A DNA stretch of 64,000 bases from Candidatus Babeliales bacterium (GCA_018062405.1 JAGOSF010000001.1:62001-126000), one strand, 5' to 3'. Counted from the stretch's first letter, positions 10,838 through 20,794 are shown. Translations and numbers: made by a program. Notes: generated by a model from the sequence alone, not told the origin.

Positions 10838-10924
10838 TGTATGAAAAAACTCGTCAAATAAGTTTTATCAATTAAAAATATACGCTCCATCTCAAAAAAT
10901 ATGGTACTCTATTTTTAATTGATA
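10811..10924. repeat. Short direct repeat of a gene 3' end plus a 15-bp inverted repeat before enolase
   Basis: The last ~26 bases of the CBS-protein gene (CTCCATCTCAAAAAATA core at ~10820-10836) recur ~65 bp downstream in the intergenic gap (~10876-10901). The second copy sits between the arms of a perfect 15-bp inverted repeat (10866-10880 and 10910-10924). The hairpin could end the upstream operon or act as an operator for eno. Confidence 0.5.
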
Positions 10925-10958
10925 TCTTTTTAACTTATTTTATTAAAAGACATACATT

Positions 10959-12194
10959 ATGAACATTACCAATCTTTATGCTTATGAAATTTTTGATTCA
11001 CGCGGGCTGCCAACTATAGAATGTTGCATCGAGCTTGCAAACGGCCGCAAAGTTTATGCAAGCGCTCCATCTGGCGCATCAGTAGGAAAGGCTGAAGCCC
11101 TTGAACTGCGTGATGGACAAGCCAATAGATTAATGGGCAAAGGCGTTGTAAACGCAATCACCTACATCAACGAAACGATTGCTCCAAAATTTTTATACCA
11201 ACCAATTAATGCTCTTGCCATGGATTCTGTTTTAATGGATCTTGATCATCATCCACAAAAAATGACTATCGGAGCAAATACAACCATTGCAGTGAGTATG
11301 GCTTTATTTAAAGCTCAAGCTGCATCAGAAAATTTAGAATTGTACCAAATTATTCAAAGAGTTTCTGGTACATCAATGGTAAAAATGCCAGTACCTATGT
11401 TCAATGTTATCAACGGTGGTGCACACGCAAATAATAATCTGCACGTGCAAGAATACATGGTTATTTCTCAAGCAGAAACTTATGTTGAACAACTTCATGC
11501 TGGAGTTATATTTTACCAAACACTAAAAAAATATTTTGATGCTTCTGGCTTTTCAACCAATGTTGGCGACGAAGGTGGCTTTGCACCAAACCTTCAAAAT
11601 GATCGAGCTGGCTTAGAACTTTTACAAGAAATTGCAAAACAACTTCCGCAAGATAGCTACTCATTTGCGCTTGACGTTGCAGCTTCGGAAATTTACAACG
11701 AAACGACTCAAACTTATGATTTGGTCGAAGAAAAAAACCTGACAGCTCAAGCTCTGACAAAAATCTATGAAAGTTGGAGTGAACAATTTCCAATCATCAG
11801 TATCGAAGATGGCATGGCAGAAGAAGATATTCAAGGCTGGCAATTCATGACGAAACAACTTGGTGATAGAATGCAACTGGTCGGTGATGATCTTTTTGTT
11901 ACCAATCCGATGAAAATCCGTAAAGGCGTTTTGCAAAAAACAGCCAATACTGTGCTCATTAAACCAAACCAAATTGGGACCGTCAGCCAAACACTAGCTG
12001 CAATCGATGCATGCAAAAACAAAAACTTAAACATTGTAATTTCTCACCGATCTGGTGAAACAAACGATACCTTTATTTGCGACCTTGCTGTTGGCACGGC
12101 AAGTAATTTTATCAAAGCTGGAGCTCCGGCGCGTGGTGAACGAATTGCAAAATACAACCGATTATTAGATATCAATCGCATGTTGTACCAGTAA
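10959..12194 (+). CDS. eno: Enolase
   Basis: A 411-residue enolase (2-phosphoglycerate to phosphoenolpyruvate), slightly shorter than the usual ~430. The N-terminal YEIFDSRGLPTIE is close to the family's DSRGNPTVE but has Leu for Asn. The substrate loop is GGAHANNNLHVQEYM. Metal and catalytic motifs are NVGDEGGFAP, SIEDGMAEED, LVGDDLFVTN, LIKPNQIGT and VISHRSGET. The C-terminal GAPARGERIAKYNRLL is also typical. No catalytic residue appears lost. With tpiA at 24 kb it indicates at least the lower part of glycolysis. A bidirectional terminator follows. Confidence 0.97.
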   Translation: MNITNLYAYEIFDSRGLPTIECCIELANGRKVYASAPSGASVGKAEALELRDGQANRLMGKGVVNAITYINETIAPKFLYQPINALAMDSVLMDLDHHPQKMTIGANTTIAVSMALFKAQAASENLELYQIIQRVSGTSMVKMPVPMFNVINGGAHANNNLHVQEYMVISQAETYVEQLHAGVIFYQTLKKYFDASGFSTNVGDEGGFAPNLQNDRAGLELLQEIAKQLPQDSYSFALDVAASEIYNETTQTYDLVEEKNLTAQALTKIYESWSEQFPIISIEDGMAEEDIQGWQFMTKQLGDRMQLVGDDLFVTNPMKIRKGVLQKTANTVLIKPNQIGTVSQTLAAIDACKNKNLNIVISHRSGETNDTFICDLAVGTASNFIKAGAPARGERIAKYNRLLDINRMLYQ

Positions 12195-12200
12195 GTAAAT

Positions 12201-12230
12201 AAAAAGCGGCATTTTAAAATGCCGCTTTTT
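12201..12230. terminator. Bidirectional terminator between eno and the secretin operon
   Basis: The 30-bp near-perfect palindrome AAAAAGCGGC(ATTTTAAAAT)GCCGCTTTTT sits between two convergent genes. It has A/T runs on both sides, so it can serve both strands. Confidence 0.92.
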
Positions 12231-12238
12231 CATAATCT

Positions 12239-14515
12239 TTAAATAATTGAATTTATCGAATGACCTCGGGAAAATAAATCTCCCAATGGTAAGCCATCAT
12301 TTAGTTGTGCAGATTCATTATCATTAAAAATCCATCGAGAAATTGGATCTTTAATTGAACTGAATAGTTCATCATCATCTTCTTCTATCGATAACAAATG
12401 ATTTGCAACGTTAGCCATACGACGAGTAACTTTACCCATACCACCTTCCATGCGAGGTTTTGTTACCGTCGTTCGAACAACAATAAATAGTTTCGTTTTA
12501 TCTTCGGTGTGTTTTTTATTAGAAAATAATAAAGGCCCAAGAATTGGAATTTTACTTAAAAAAGGAACGCCATTAAATGAAACTTCGATTTGATTTTTTG
12601 TTAAACCACCTAAAATAGCAACTTGTCCATCTTTGAGCGAAAAGTTTGTCTCTATTTGTCGATTGCTCGATGTCCCAGATGTTGGACCAGTTGGGTTATC
12701 CCAATAGGTGGCATTAACTTGCATCTGCAAGTTAACAATATCATTGGCACTAATTAAAGGCGTAAAACTAATATCAACTGGAGCAGAAACTGTTTGATAG
12801 GATATCGTTGCCGTTACACCAGCAGTCAATTTACCAGGTAGTCGCTTGGTAATACTATTTCCAATCACAGCTGGCATATTATTTTGGGCAACAACAAAAG
12901 CCCGAGAAATCGTTTTTGAACTTGCATGCAAAGCTAAAAGTTGGAAGAATGCCCAGACACCATTTGAACTTGCTTTATCACCAATCATAAAAATAGTAGA
13001 ATTTACCGATTGATCATCGCCCCCTGCTGGACTAATAACTGCTAAAATTTTTGACAAATCACCTTCAAGGCCAATTCCTGGACTATCAATAGATTCAGCA
13101 TTATCAAGAGCTGTTGTAATTGCTGGTAATAACATTGCAGCTTGAGCCTGCATAGTTTTTGGGAAAACAGATGTCGATAAACCATTAGTTCTAATTTGAG
13201 ATGCTAATTTATGAGTAAAAACTAAAGAAAGATCTAAAATTAAAGTTTCAATAATCACCTGTTTTTGTGGAATATCTAATTTTTTAATAACTTCTTCAAT
13301 CCGCATCCAATCTTTATTTGTTGCAGCAATAATTAGTTTATTACTTCCTCGTTGTACCGTATTTGCTGTTCCAGACGCTAAAGGTTGGCTTAAATCTGCG
13401 CTTGAGCCAAGACCCTGAGAAACTGATTCCGAAACAATTTTAATCTGAGGATCAAAAGCTAAATTAGACAGACTAACATTGGTCGATTGACCTCCACCGC
13501 CAGGCGGCGTCACTAACTCCTGCAAAATAGAAGCCAACGTTGAAGCACTAAGCCATTGTAATTCAACAACGTGAAAAAATGATTTACCTTGTTCAAGAGG
13601 AACATCCAAATGATCCTGAATAAACTTTTTAACCTGTTCAACTTCAGCCTTCTTTCCTAAAATAACAAGAGTATTGCCATACTCTGATGCTGATGATGAT
13701 CCTAACGCCGACACGCCACCAAAAAGACTGACTACTTTTGTTCCTGTAGAAAAAATAGAACTTGTATCTGAAGGATTCGAGGGTTTTTGCGCTCCTTTAG
13801 ACTTTGCACCCTCTTGGCCTGCGATTAAATCTGTTAAAATTTTTGCAACTTCGGTAGAACTTGCGTACTTCAAATCAAAAACGTCTGCAATTTGTCGATC
13901 ACCGGTTTGATCAAAAATATCAACGAATTTCATCACAGCTTTAATAATTTCTGCTTTTGCAGTCACAATCATTGCATTAAAATTTGTATCAAAAATAAGC
14001 TGCTGATTCACATTTTTCTGATCAAAAAAATTCTTTAAAATAATTGAAAGATCACCCTGCTGATTTTGCAATGATATATTTTTAAAATAATAAATATATC
14101 GAATTCTTTCTTGACTCAACGGAATCTCTTGGGTATCTGTCCCAATATAGATTGGTAAAGGAGTTGTCCCAACAAGATCAGATCCTATCAAGGCGTACAT
14201 ATCTTTACCTTGATTAATCAAACTAAATCCTGCTTGCTCAAGCATCATTAACAAAAATTCCCACGCTTTCATAAAAGTGATTTTTTTACCTGCGTCAAAA
14301 GAAACTTTTGCATTTAACTGAGTTGTTGATGAATATAAAATATTAATTCCGCGTAACTGAGCAAATTCGTTTAAAATATCTTTTAAATCACGTTTATCAA
14401 ATTTAAAATCAACAAGATAAACACTATCTTGAGAACTACTTTTACTTTCATAAGCATAAGAAAGCTGGCAAAAATGCAACAAGATAATCGCACTGAAAAT
14501 AAATAGTTTTTTCAT
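12239..14515 (-). CDS. Secretin (GspD/PilQ family), second copy
   Basis: A 758-residue outer-membrane secretin subunit with a signal peptide (MKKLFIF to YAYES). An N0-like domain comes first (VYLVDFKFDKRDLKDILNEFAQLRGINILY). Two or three ring-building N domains follow, with motifs such as TLVILGKKAEVEQVKKFI and KLIIAATNKDWMRIEEVIKKLD. The C-terminal secretin domain has GQVAILGGLTKNQ and the signature VPFLSKIPILGPLLFSN near residues 640-660. Secretins form the gated channel of type II secretion, type IV pili and related machines. This one is last in a five-gene operon that already holds a longer secretin, so the two may form different channels or a mixed one. It differs clearly from that paralogue outside the core. 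Confidence 0.92.
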   Translation of the reverse strand: MKKLFIFSAIILLHFCQLSYAYESKSSSQDSVYLVDFKFDKRDLKDILNEFAQLRGINILYSSTTQLNAKVSFDAGKKITFMKAWEFLLMMLEQAGFSLINQGKDMYALIGSDLVGTTPLPIYIGTDTQEIPLSQERIRYIYYFKNISLQNQQGDLSIILKNFFDQKNVNQQLIFDTNFNAMIVTAKAEIIKAVMKFVDIFDQTGDRQIADVFDLKYASSTEVAKILTDLIAGQEGAKSKGAQKPSNPSDTSSIFSTGTKVVSLFGGVSALGSSSASEYGNTLVILGKKAEVEQVKKFIQDHLDVPLEQGKSFFHVVELQWLSASTLASILQELVTPPGGGGQSTNVSLSNLAFDPQIKIVSESVSQGLGSSADLSQPLASGTANTVQRGSNKLIIAATNKDWMRIEEVIKKLDIPQKQVIIETLILDLSLVFTHKLASQIRTNGLSTSVFPKTMQAQAAMLLPAITTALDNAESIDSPGIGLEGDLSKILAVISPAGGDDQSVNSTIFMIGDKASSNGVWAFFQLLALHASSKTISRAFVVAQNNMPAVIGNSITKRLPGKLTAGVTATISYQTVSAPVDISFTPLISANDIVNLQMQVNATYWDNPTGPTSGTSSNRQIETNFSLKDGQVAILGGLTKNQIEVSFNGVPFLSKIPILGPLLFSNKKHTEDKTKLFIVVRTTVTKPRMEGGMGKVTRRMANVANHLLSIEEDDDELFSSIKDPISRWIFNDNESAQLNDGLPLGDLFSRGHSINSII

Positions 14516-14532
14516 TTGAAAATTACCTTACT

Positions 14533-15087
14533 CTACTTGTTTTTTTCTACAACTGGTTTTAACGTTGCTATCGACATATTTACATTAATCTTTTTTTCTA
14601 CATTTGCTTTGGATATATCTAAATTTTTAACAAAAACTCGCGTTGTTGTTTGCAAAGCTTGTAAAAACTCACACAAATCTTTCATCGTAATTGAAGTCAA
14701 ATTAATTTGAATACTTTCTTCAACATATCCATTTGGCCAGGTTTGACTTTGCAAATTAGATGCTGACTGATTTTGAATTTTTAAACTAGCAATCGTGTCT
14801 TGGTAATATTTTTGAATATAAAAATTCTTATCTTGAGCAAGCAATGCATCAACTTTAATTTTTTTATTTTTTATATGATCATATTCAGTTAAAATAGCTT
14901 GGACTTGCTGCCGTGCATTATTTAACAATTTTGTTTTTTGCTCCATATCTGCAATTGCATGAAAGTGTCGATATAATAAAGAAATAAGAACCATAATAAA
15001 AACTGCGATGTACAGGAAAATAAGACGTACAGCTTCTTTATAACTCAGACCTTGAATATAATCTTTCACAGATTCTAAACTTATCAT
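14533..15087 (-). CDS. PilO/GspM-like inner-membrane assembly protein
   Basis: A 184-residue bitopic protein with a short cytosolic N-terminus, one transmembrane segment (about residues 20-39: LIFLYIAVFIMVLISLLYRH) and a periplasmic coiled coil. A small alpha/beta domain follows, ending in the NLTSITMKDLCEFLQALQ and VKNLDISKANV strands typical of PilO and GspM. Sequence identity in this family is low, so the call rests on architecture and gene order. It lies directly after the PilM/PilN-like gene (2-bp gap) and before a secretin. In type IV pili PilO pairs with PilN to link the cytoplasmic PilM ring to the outer-membrane secretin; GspM does the same with GspL in type II secretion. Confidence 0.75.
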   Translation of the reverse strand: MISLESVKDYIQGLSYKEAVRLIFLYIAVFIMVLISLLYRHFHAIADMEQKTKLLNNARQQVQAILTEYDHIKNKKIKVDALLAQDKNFYIQKYYQDTIASLKIQNQSASNLQSQTWPNGYVEESIQINLTSITMKDLCEFLQALQTTTRVFVKNLDISKANVEKKINVNMSIATLKPVVEKNK

Positions 15088-15089
15088 GA

Positions 15090-16706
15090 CTATCCCTCAT
15101 TATTATCTTGATCTTCTTTAACTTGCAACGTTACTGTAAAAGTTAACTCTTGTGGTCTATCTTTTAAAATAAAATCAGTCAAATCCATTAATTCTTCTTC
15201 AAATGTTTGCAATGCATCATAATCTTTAACTTTACCCTGCAACACAATTTCTTTATCGTGCAATGATAATTTCTTAAGATCAAGCCCTAAACTTGCTCTA
15301 TCTATTTTACTACATAAAGCCTGTAAATGATTTAAAAAAGAATTATTTGATCGAGAATAAGAAATACAAACTTTTTTGGTCTGTTGTAATTTACTTTGTG
15401 CTGCTCCAACAATATCAGTTACTCTTTTAACAGCCTTAACTTCAATATCCATTTGATCTTTTAAGGTCGTAATTAACTCTTTACGCGACTTTTCATAAGA
15501 AATATTCCAACCTTTTACTTGAAAATTGCTGTAAAAATATAATCCTGCTATAGCGGCTAAAGAAATACATAAAGCTGTTAATAACTGCTTGTTCAATAAA
15601 GAACTGGCCATCTTTTGTTGTTCATACGATAAAAAATTAATATGCCCATAATGAGCTGCAGATAAAGGAATAATTAAACTAGCGCTCTGCTGAGGATCAA
15701 TTTTTGTTTTTTTATTTGTTTGAATATTATTTCTCATCGCAACTCGCTTAATATCCAAATTTTCAAAATTAATTTGGCAGATCTCTGTTGCTTGATCCAA
15801 AAATCCTTGTAATTGACTACCCGCACCTAAACAAATAACACGAGAAGGAAATTCAAAATTTTTAATCTGTTTCTGAAAAAATGATATCGATAAGCTTATT
15901 TGCTTACAAAAATCCACTATTAACTGTTGCACAATTTGGTGCTTTGTTTCTTCATCATTGCCATCTACATCTTTATCAAAAAGATCTTCGACCGATTTAT
16001 TTGGTAATAATTGAAAAGTTTCATCTACTTTACTCATCATTGAAGTTAAACCATAAGGAACAAGGCGAACAGATTTTAAAATTCCTTTTTGAATATATAA
16101 AATACGAATCGCATCAACACCAAAATCAACTAAAAGAATGCTGGTGTAAGCCTGTGTTACATACATAGTGTTTCGATAAAAATCATACAATGCAAACATG
16201 TCAAGTGTTACATTGGTAAGCTGCACACCAGCTTTTTCAAAGTAGTTTGTATAAGCCTGCAAATCAGTTTTTCGAGTTGCTGCAACAAGAATCGTTGTTT
16301 GTGATTTTTCTTTATTTTCTTCTACAATTAAAAAATCTATGACTGCTTCATCAAGTGAAAATGGCAAAAGTGGCTCAACTTCATAATTAACAATCATTGC
16401 GATTTTTTGTCGACCAATAAAAGGCAAGGTCAACTCTTTAAAAATAACTGCTGAACTTGTTAAAGATGTAACAACTTCATCGTACGCACCAATTGTCGTT
16501 GCAATTTTTTTTATAGCATTGATAATCGAAGTTGGATTTTGATCTTGTAATGCAATACTCATGCTGTTTTCTAAAACAACTTTATTTTTCGAAAAATAAA
16601 TAAGAGACGCTTGCACAGCACTTGATGTAATTTCAAAACCAACTACTCGTTTATGAAAAATATAATAAGAACCTATTTTGCTTGGTACAAAAATGTCTTG
16701 TATCAT
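15090..16706 (-). CDS. PilM-PilN fusion or GspL-like platform protein
   Basis: A 538-residue protein. Residues ~1-355 are a PilM/GspL-type actin-like domain: VVGFEITSSAVQASLI, ELTLPFIGRQKIAMIVNYEVEPLLPF (the PilM family phrase) and SILLVDFGVDAIRILYI. A transmembrane helix spans about 374-393. A periplasmic coiled coil and a PilN-like fold (SLGLDLKKLSLHDKEIVLQGKVKDY) complete it. In type IV pili these parts are usually the separate proteins PilM and PilN; GspL has both in one chain. Neighbouring GspC-like and secretin genes favour a type II-like system, while the PilM motif is strong. Its start overlaps the upstream secretin stop by 4 nt. Confidence 0.82.
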   Translation of the reverse strand: MIQDIFVPSKIGSYYIFHKRVVGFEITSSAVQASLIYFSKNKVVLENSMSIALQDQNPTSIINAIKKIATTIGAYDEVVTSLTSSAVIFKELTLPFIGRQKIAMIVNYEVEPLLPFSLDEAVIDFLIVEENKEKSQTTILVAATRKTDLQAYTNYFEKAGVQLTNVTLDMFALYDFYRNTMYVTQAYTSILLVDFGVDAIRILYIQKGILKSVRLVPYGLTSMMSKVDETFQLLPNKSVEDLFDKDVDGNDEETKHQIVQQLIVDFCKQISLSISFFQKQIKNFEFPSRVICLGAGSQLQGFLDQATEICQINFENLDIKRVAMRNNIQTNKKTKIDPQQSASLIIPLSAAHYGHINFLSYEQQKMASSLLNKQLLTALCISLAAIAGLYFYSNFQVKGWNISYEKSRKELITTLKDQMDIEVKAVKRVTDIVGAAQSKLQQTKKVCISYSRSNNSFLNHLQALCSKIDRASLGLDLKKLSLHDKEIVLQGKVKDYDALQTFEEELMDLTDFILKDRPQELTFTVTLQVKEDQDNNEG

Positions 16707-19303
16707 AAAGTAACTCCTGAACTCATCTGCACCATATTTTTTATAGAACTTATAGAAGGACTTTTTGTTTCAACTTGTTTTTCTGACATATCAATAGTTT
16801 TATTTTTTCCAACCTTTGCTGGTGCAGCCTTAGAAGAATATTTTGTTCCTATTTTTTTCTTCTGAACTGAAGATGTTTTTTCTTGTGTTTTTGTTTGAGC
16901 TGTTTGTCGAGCTTTTTTATGATATTTCGAGTTAGCTACTTTACCATCACCAACTGGCTCTTTTGTGATCTTTTCATGATGAGAAACCAGCTCACCTCGA
17001 TGCAATAGTCTTTGTGATGTTAAATCATCTGATCGAGATTCTCTTGCACCAAAGAACATTTTATCAATAGGATCTTGATTTGCAGCGTTGAGATCTTCTG
17101 CTTCATCCATAAGACGTAAATAATCTTGAGCTTCTTCAATTTTATTTCGAGTATATTCTTGAACATCTGCCTGACTATAAACATTATCTAAAATTTTAGG
17201 ACATATAAAAACAATAAAAATATTTTTACCTTCAGAGCTTGCTTTATTTTTAAATAACCAACCAAAAAGAGGAATTTTAGAAAATAAAGGAACTCCGCTT
17301 GTTGAAGAAGAACTGCTATCTGCCATAATACCACCAAGCACCAATACTTCTCCATCGGCAACAGCAGCCATAGTCGTAATAGATTTCTGATCTTGCACAG
17401 CGTCATTAGCAGAGTTATTTACAAACTGATTATTATCAACCTGAATAGCAAGATTAATAATACCCTGATCGTTCACTTGTGGAACAATCGTTATCGACAT
17501 ATTCGCTTCTGCAGTTTGATACCCTGTTGCCGCTGTATTACCAGCGCTAATAGCCTCACCAGTTACGACACGACGAGAGGTCCCAACTTTACAAAAACCT
17601 TTTGAATTATTCGAAACAACAATAAATGGATTTTGTAAAATTTTAGTTGATGTAATCGTTTTTAAAACTTTAAAAATTGCCCAAATAGGCTGCCCAAGCG
17701 TCAATAATGTTGACCCTGTTTGATTGATCGGACCAAGTAACAAATTAGCCAAGCTTGATTTAATAGAAAAATCTGTTCCCTGATTATTTGGAGCTCCTGT
17801 CACAACAACACCCGATGCTGGTGGAATACCAGAAGTTTGAGCACTGACAGTTCTTAAAAAAGTATTGGTTGCGTTTGGCCCAGAGATTTGACTACCAAGC
17901 TCTTTAACCTTAGTCCCTGTAACTTGTACAATTAAAACTTCAAGAGCAATTTGTTTTTGAGCAACATCAAGATCTTTAATTAATTTTTCTACAGCAGGAT
18001 AATCCTCTGGAGTCGAATTAATAATCAAAGAATTAGAATGAACATCTGCAACTATTGTCATTGGCTGCAAATATTTTTGACCATCACGAACACCCCCGTA
18101 TTGTCCTGCAGAAGTACTACTTCCATATGAAACAAGTTGTGATATTGTTTTTTGCATATCAGTAGCATTTGTATACTGAAGATAATAAACAAAGACCGGA
18201 CTTTTTGTCGTATTAGCTACAATATCAATATGTTTTTCTATAAAATCTTCAAACCGGGCAACGCCTTCTTTTGGTCCTAAAATAATCAAAGTATTTGTTC
18301 TTTTATCGCCAGCTAAAGTAATATTTTGAGAAAAGAACTCTCCAGCAGAATCTTTATTATCTGGAGCCCAAGCTCGTTGTTGACCCTGCGAGGTTGGCTT
18401 TAATGAATTATAAAGATTAATAACATCTTCAACATTTGCTCTTTTCAATTTAATAACAGATAAAGCTTGCGGTGAAATAGGTTTATCAAGTTCTTTAACA
18501 ATCGTCATCAACGATTTAATATTGTATGATTTGTCGGTAAAAATTAAAGCTTTTAAATCTTTATACACCATTAAAGAACCTGTAGTTCCCTGGAACTTAC
18601 TTATCAATGGTTGAATTTTAAAAGGATCTCCGTTTTGCATAAAATAAATATACCGAATCATCATGTCGTTATCTGGCAAGAGAAGATGATTGGAACCAAT
18701 ATACGCAGGAAGAGCTTCTTGAGATGCATTTGGCAAAGGAACAATTTTATAAAAACCAGCATGAGACATTGGCACAACATCTAAACCAGCCATACTTAAA
18801 AAAGTAATAAATAAATCCCAACTTTCTTTTTTACTTAAAGGCGCATTGGTACGATAAGAAATTTTATTTCCAGCAAGCTTTGGGCCTTTACTTGTATCTA
18901 AAATTTCATCCATAATAAATTTAACTTTATGAACGCGCTCCATATATTCTGCAACATTATGTAGATCAATGTCTTCGAAATTAAAGGCAACAGATTCGAT
19001 CATATCACCGCCTTGCTGCTGCAAAGGTAAAGACTCAATAGACTTCATTCTTTGTAACTCATCATACTTTACAAACTGACTTGATTTCATTGGCTCTAAA
19101 ATCTGATCTGCATGAAAAGATTCTGTTTGACCATTAAGCTGTATCAGTTCATCCTGTTTTTCTTGAGGTGCAGCTTCTGTTTGACTATCAGATACTATAG
19201 TTACATCTTGTTTTTCTTGTTCAACAGTAGAAGTTGCGTAGCTCGTCGAGCAATACACAAGAAAGATCAATGTTTGTATCGAAAAACTATTATTTTTTTT
19301 CAT
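16703..19303 (-). CDS. Secretin (GspD/PilQ family), first copy
   Basis: An 866-residue secretin with a signal peptide (MKKNNSFSIQTLIFLVYCSTSYA) and a Gln/Glu-rich spacer. N0/N1-type domains follow (VAFNFEDIDLHNVAEYMERVH, LSVIKLKRANVEDVINLYNSL, TLIILGPKEGVARFEDFIEKH), with a further repeat at SLIINSTPEDYPAVEKLIKDLD. The secretin core has GEVLVLGGIMADSSSS and VPLFSKIPLFGWLFKN. The last ~100 residues are a Lys/Ser/Thr-rich basic tail, an unusual addition that might bind peptidoglycan or a pilotin. It is upstream of the PilM/PilN-like gene and downstream of the GspC-like gene. It shares domain order with the shorter secretin in the same operon but is a diverged paralogue, not a recent copy. Confidence 0.93.
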   Translation of the reverse strand: MKKNNSFSIQTLIFLVYCSTSYATSTVEQEKQDVTIVSDSQTEAAPQEKQDELIQLNGQTESFHADQILEPMKSSQFVKYDELQRMKSIESLPLQQQGGDMIESVAFNFEDIDLHNVAEYMERVHKVKFIMDEILDTSKGPKLAGNKISYRTNAPLSKKESWDLFITFLSMAGLDVVPMSHAGFYKIVPLPNASQEALPAYIGSNHLLLPDNDMMIRYIYFMQNGDPFKIQPLISKFQGTTGSLMVYKDLKALIFTDKSYNIKSLMTIVKELDKPISPQALSVIKLKRANVEDVINLYNSLKPTSQGQQRAWAPDNKDSAGEFFSQNITLAGDKRTNTLIILGPKEGVARFEDFIEKHIDIVANTTKSPVFVYYLQYTNATDMQKTISQLVSYGSSTSAGQYGGVRDGQKYLQPMTIVADVHSNSLIINSTPEDYPAVEKLIKDLDVAQKQIALEVLIVQVTGTKVKELGSQISGPNATNTFLRTVSAQTSGIPPASGVVVTGAPNNQGTDFSIKSSLANLLLGPINQTGSTLLTLGQPIWAIFKVLKTITSTKILQNPFIVVSNNSKGFCKVGTSRRVVTGEAISAGNTAATGYQTAEANMSITIVPQVNDQGIINLAIQVDNNQFVNNSANDAVQDQKSITTMAAVADGEVLVLGGIMADSSSSSTSGVPLFSKIPLFGWLFKNKASSEGKNIFIVFICPKILDNVYSQADVQEYTRNKIEEAQDYLRLMDEAEDLNAANQDPIDKMFFGARESRSDDLTSQRLLHRGELVSHHEKITKEPVGDGKVANSKYHKKARQTAQTKTQEKTSSVQKKKIGTKYSSKAAPAKVGKNKTIDMSEKQVETKSPSISSIKNMVQMSSGVTL

Positions 19304-19345
19304 TCCTCTCTATCCATATCTATGTTTATGTGAAGTAAAATTATA

Positions 19346-20737
19346 TTATAATCCATGAGATATAACATTTTTGCTACTTCGTCTCATCATGTTGTCTTTA
19401 TCTTTAGATTTCATGCTAGACACTGTTGGTGAAAGCTTTTTATGTTCTTCTAGCAATCTGTTTTTGTGCTTATCAGCTTCATTTAATACTGGTCCATTTT
19501 TAGATAGCCCACCAAATTTTATATCATCAGCCATAACCTGAGAACTAATCATTTTATTTGAAGCTACTACTCGTTTTTGTTGATCAAAATCATTTGATGT
19601 ATCTTTATTTTCAAATTTTAAAGGTTTATCGGTAAAATCAATCTCTTCATCTGATTGATCATCAGCATATGATGTAACCGGCTCATTGACATCTTCCTGA
19701 TGTATAATAATTTTATCTGCTGCGATTTGAATCGCTTGAGCTTCATGACGACTTAACTCTTCTAACAATTTTTTCTGAAGTTGCTGAGGCGTTAAGGCTA
19801 TAGATTTTAAAATATTATCAATTAAAGCATATCGTAAAACAACGGTGTCTTGACCTCGATAAACAACAACCTCAATAATATCTCCTGCCTTTTTTTGCAC
19901 AATATGATCGTAAACTTGAATTCGATTTGCTAAATCATCAACATAGAATTCATCAATTTTAATAATAATATCATCGCCCAGAAAGCCCAGAAGAAAACCA
20001 AGCGTATCTTTTTCAATTTTTCCAACACGACAACCAAAACTCTTACCATGTTTATAAACAGTTGTAAGATCTAAAATATTAATAAATTCACCCAAATTAT
20101 GAACTCTTTTTATAAATTCATCGATATTAATAATGTATTTATTATTTGAAGAATCTTCGACGATCATTTTTGGCTCTGATTTTACCTCTGTATTAAAATC
20201 ACTCACGGCATCTTCTTCACGCAAGTACAAGGTTTCTTGTTGTCCATTTGATCGAATTATAATAATTCGATTCGATAAAATTTTTAAAATTTGTGCATCC
20301 TCTATAAGATCACCAACTTGATAATTACGTTCTTCTTTAGATTTTTTCAATTGAACAATCGCAATACAACTTGCAGGATCATCTTTAACAAAGATAACTC
20401 CTTTTAAAACAACGTCTAAAGGAGCAAAAAATGTCGGTGCTTTTTCAATAGGAACTTCTGGCATAATTAATTTTGGCGGCAAAGGAATTGGAGCAACTGA
20501 AGTATCGATAACATTTTCTACTGGCGCTACTGGAGGCTGATAGGTTCCAAAAATATCATGCTGATAAATTTTTGTAATATCAACAGGAACAATTGCTTGT
20601 TCCTGTTCTATTTCTATTTTACCTGGACTAATTGATATACGTCGAGGGACAGCCTTTTGCAGCATGAAAAGCAATAATTGGCTCATAAAAAATAAAACAA
20701 GCAAACTACTATTTAAAATCCACACCGGCTGTTTCAT
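19346..20737 (-). CDS. GspC-like inner-membrane protein with PDZ domain
   Basis: A 463-residue protein with one N-terminal transmembrane segment (WILNSSLLVLFFMSQLLLF). A Pro-rich linker leads to a GspC homology-region domain: DIFGTY, then LKGVIFVKDDPASCIAIVQL, YQVGDLIEDAQILKILSNRI. A PDZ-like domain follows at about residues 225-310 (GFLLGFLGDDIIIKIDEFYVDDL and a KAGDIIEVVVYRGQ strand). The last ~130 residues are charged and low in complexity. GspC links the inner-membrane platform to the secretin through its HR domain. It is first in the operon, followed 42 bp later by the large secretin. No pilin, ATPase or GspF gene is in the window, so those would have to be elsewhere. Confidence 0.82.
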   Translation of the reverse strand: MKQPVWILNSSLLVLFFMSQLLLFMLQKAVPRRISISPGKIEIEQEQAIVPVDITKIYQHDIFGTYQPPVAPVENVIDTSVAPIPLPPKLIMPEVPIEKAPTFFAPLDVVLKGVIFVKDDPASCIAIVQLKKSKEERNYQVGDLIEDAQILKILSNRIIIIRSNGQQETLYLREEDAVSDFNTEVKSEPKMIVEDSSNNKYIINIDEFIKRVHNLGEFINILDLTTVYKHGKSFGCRVGKIEKDTLGFLLGFLGDDIIIKIDEFYVDDLANRIQVYDHIVQKKAGDIIEVVVYRGQDTVVLRYALIDNILKSIALTPQQLQKKLLEELSRHEAQAIQIAADKIIIHQEDVNEPVTSYADDQSDEEIDFTDKPLKFENKDTSNDFDQQKRVVASNKMISSQVMADDIKFGGLSKNGPVLNEADKHKNRLLEEHKKLSPTVSSMKSKDKDNMMRRSSKNVISHGL

Positions 20738-20765
20738 CTATATCCTTTTTCAGTAATCTTTACAC

Positions 20766-20794
20766 CAATATCTTGGTAATAAAATAATTGTCAA
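20766..20794 (-). promoter_or_regulatory. Candidate promoter of the secretin operon
   Basis: On the minus strand a perfect -35 TTGACA (20794-20789) is followed after 16-18 bp by weak -10 choices (GATATT, ATATTG or TATTGG), about 30-50 bp before the GspC-like start. The -35 is convincing; the -10 is not. Confidence 0.35.
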
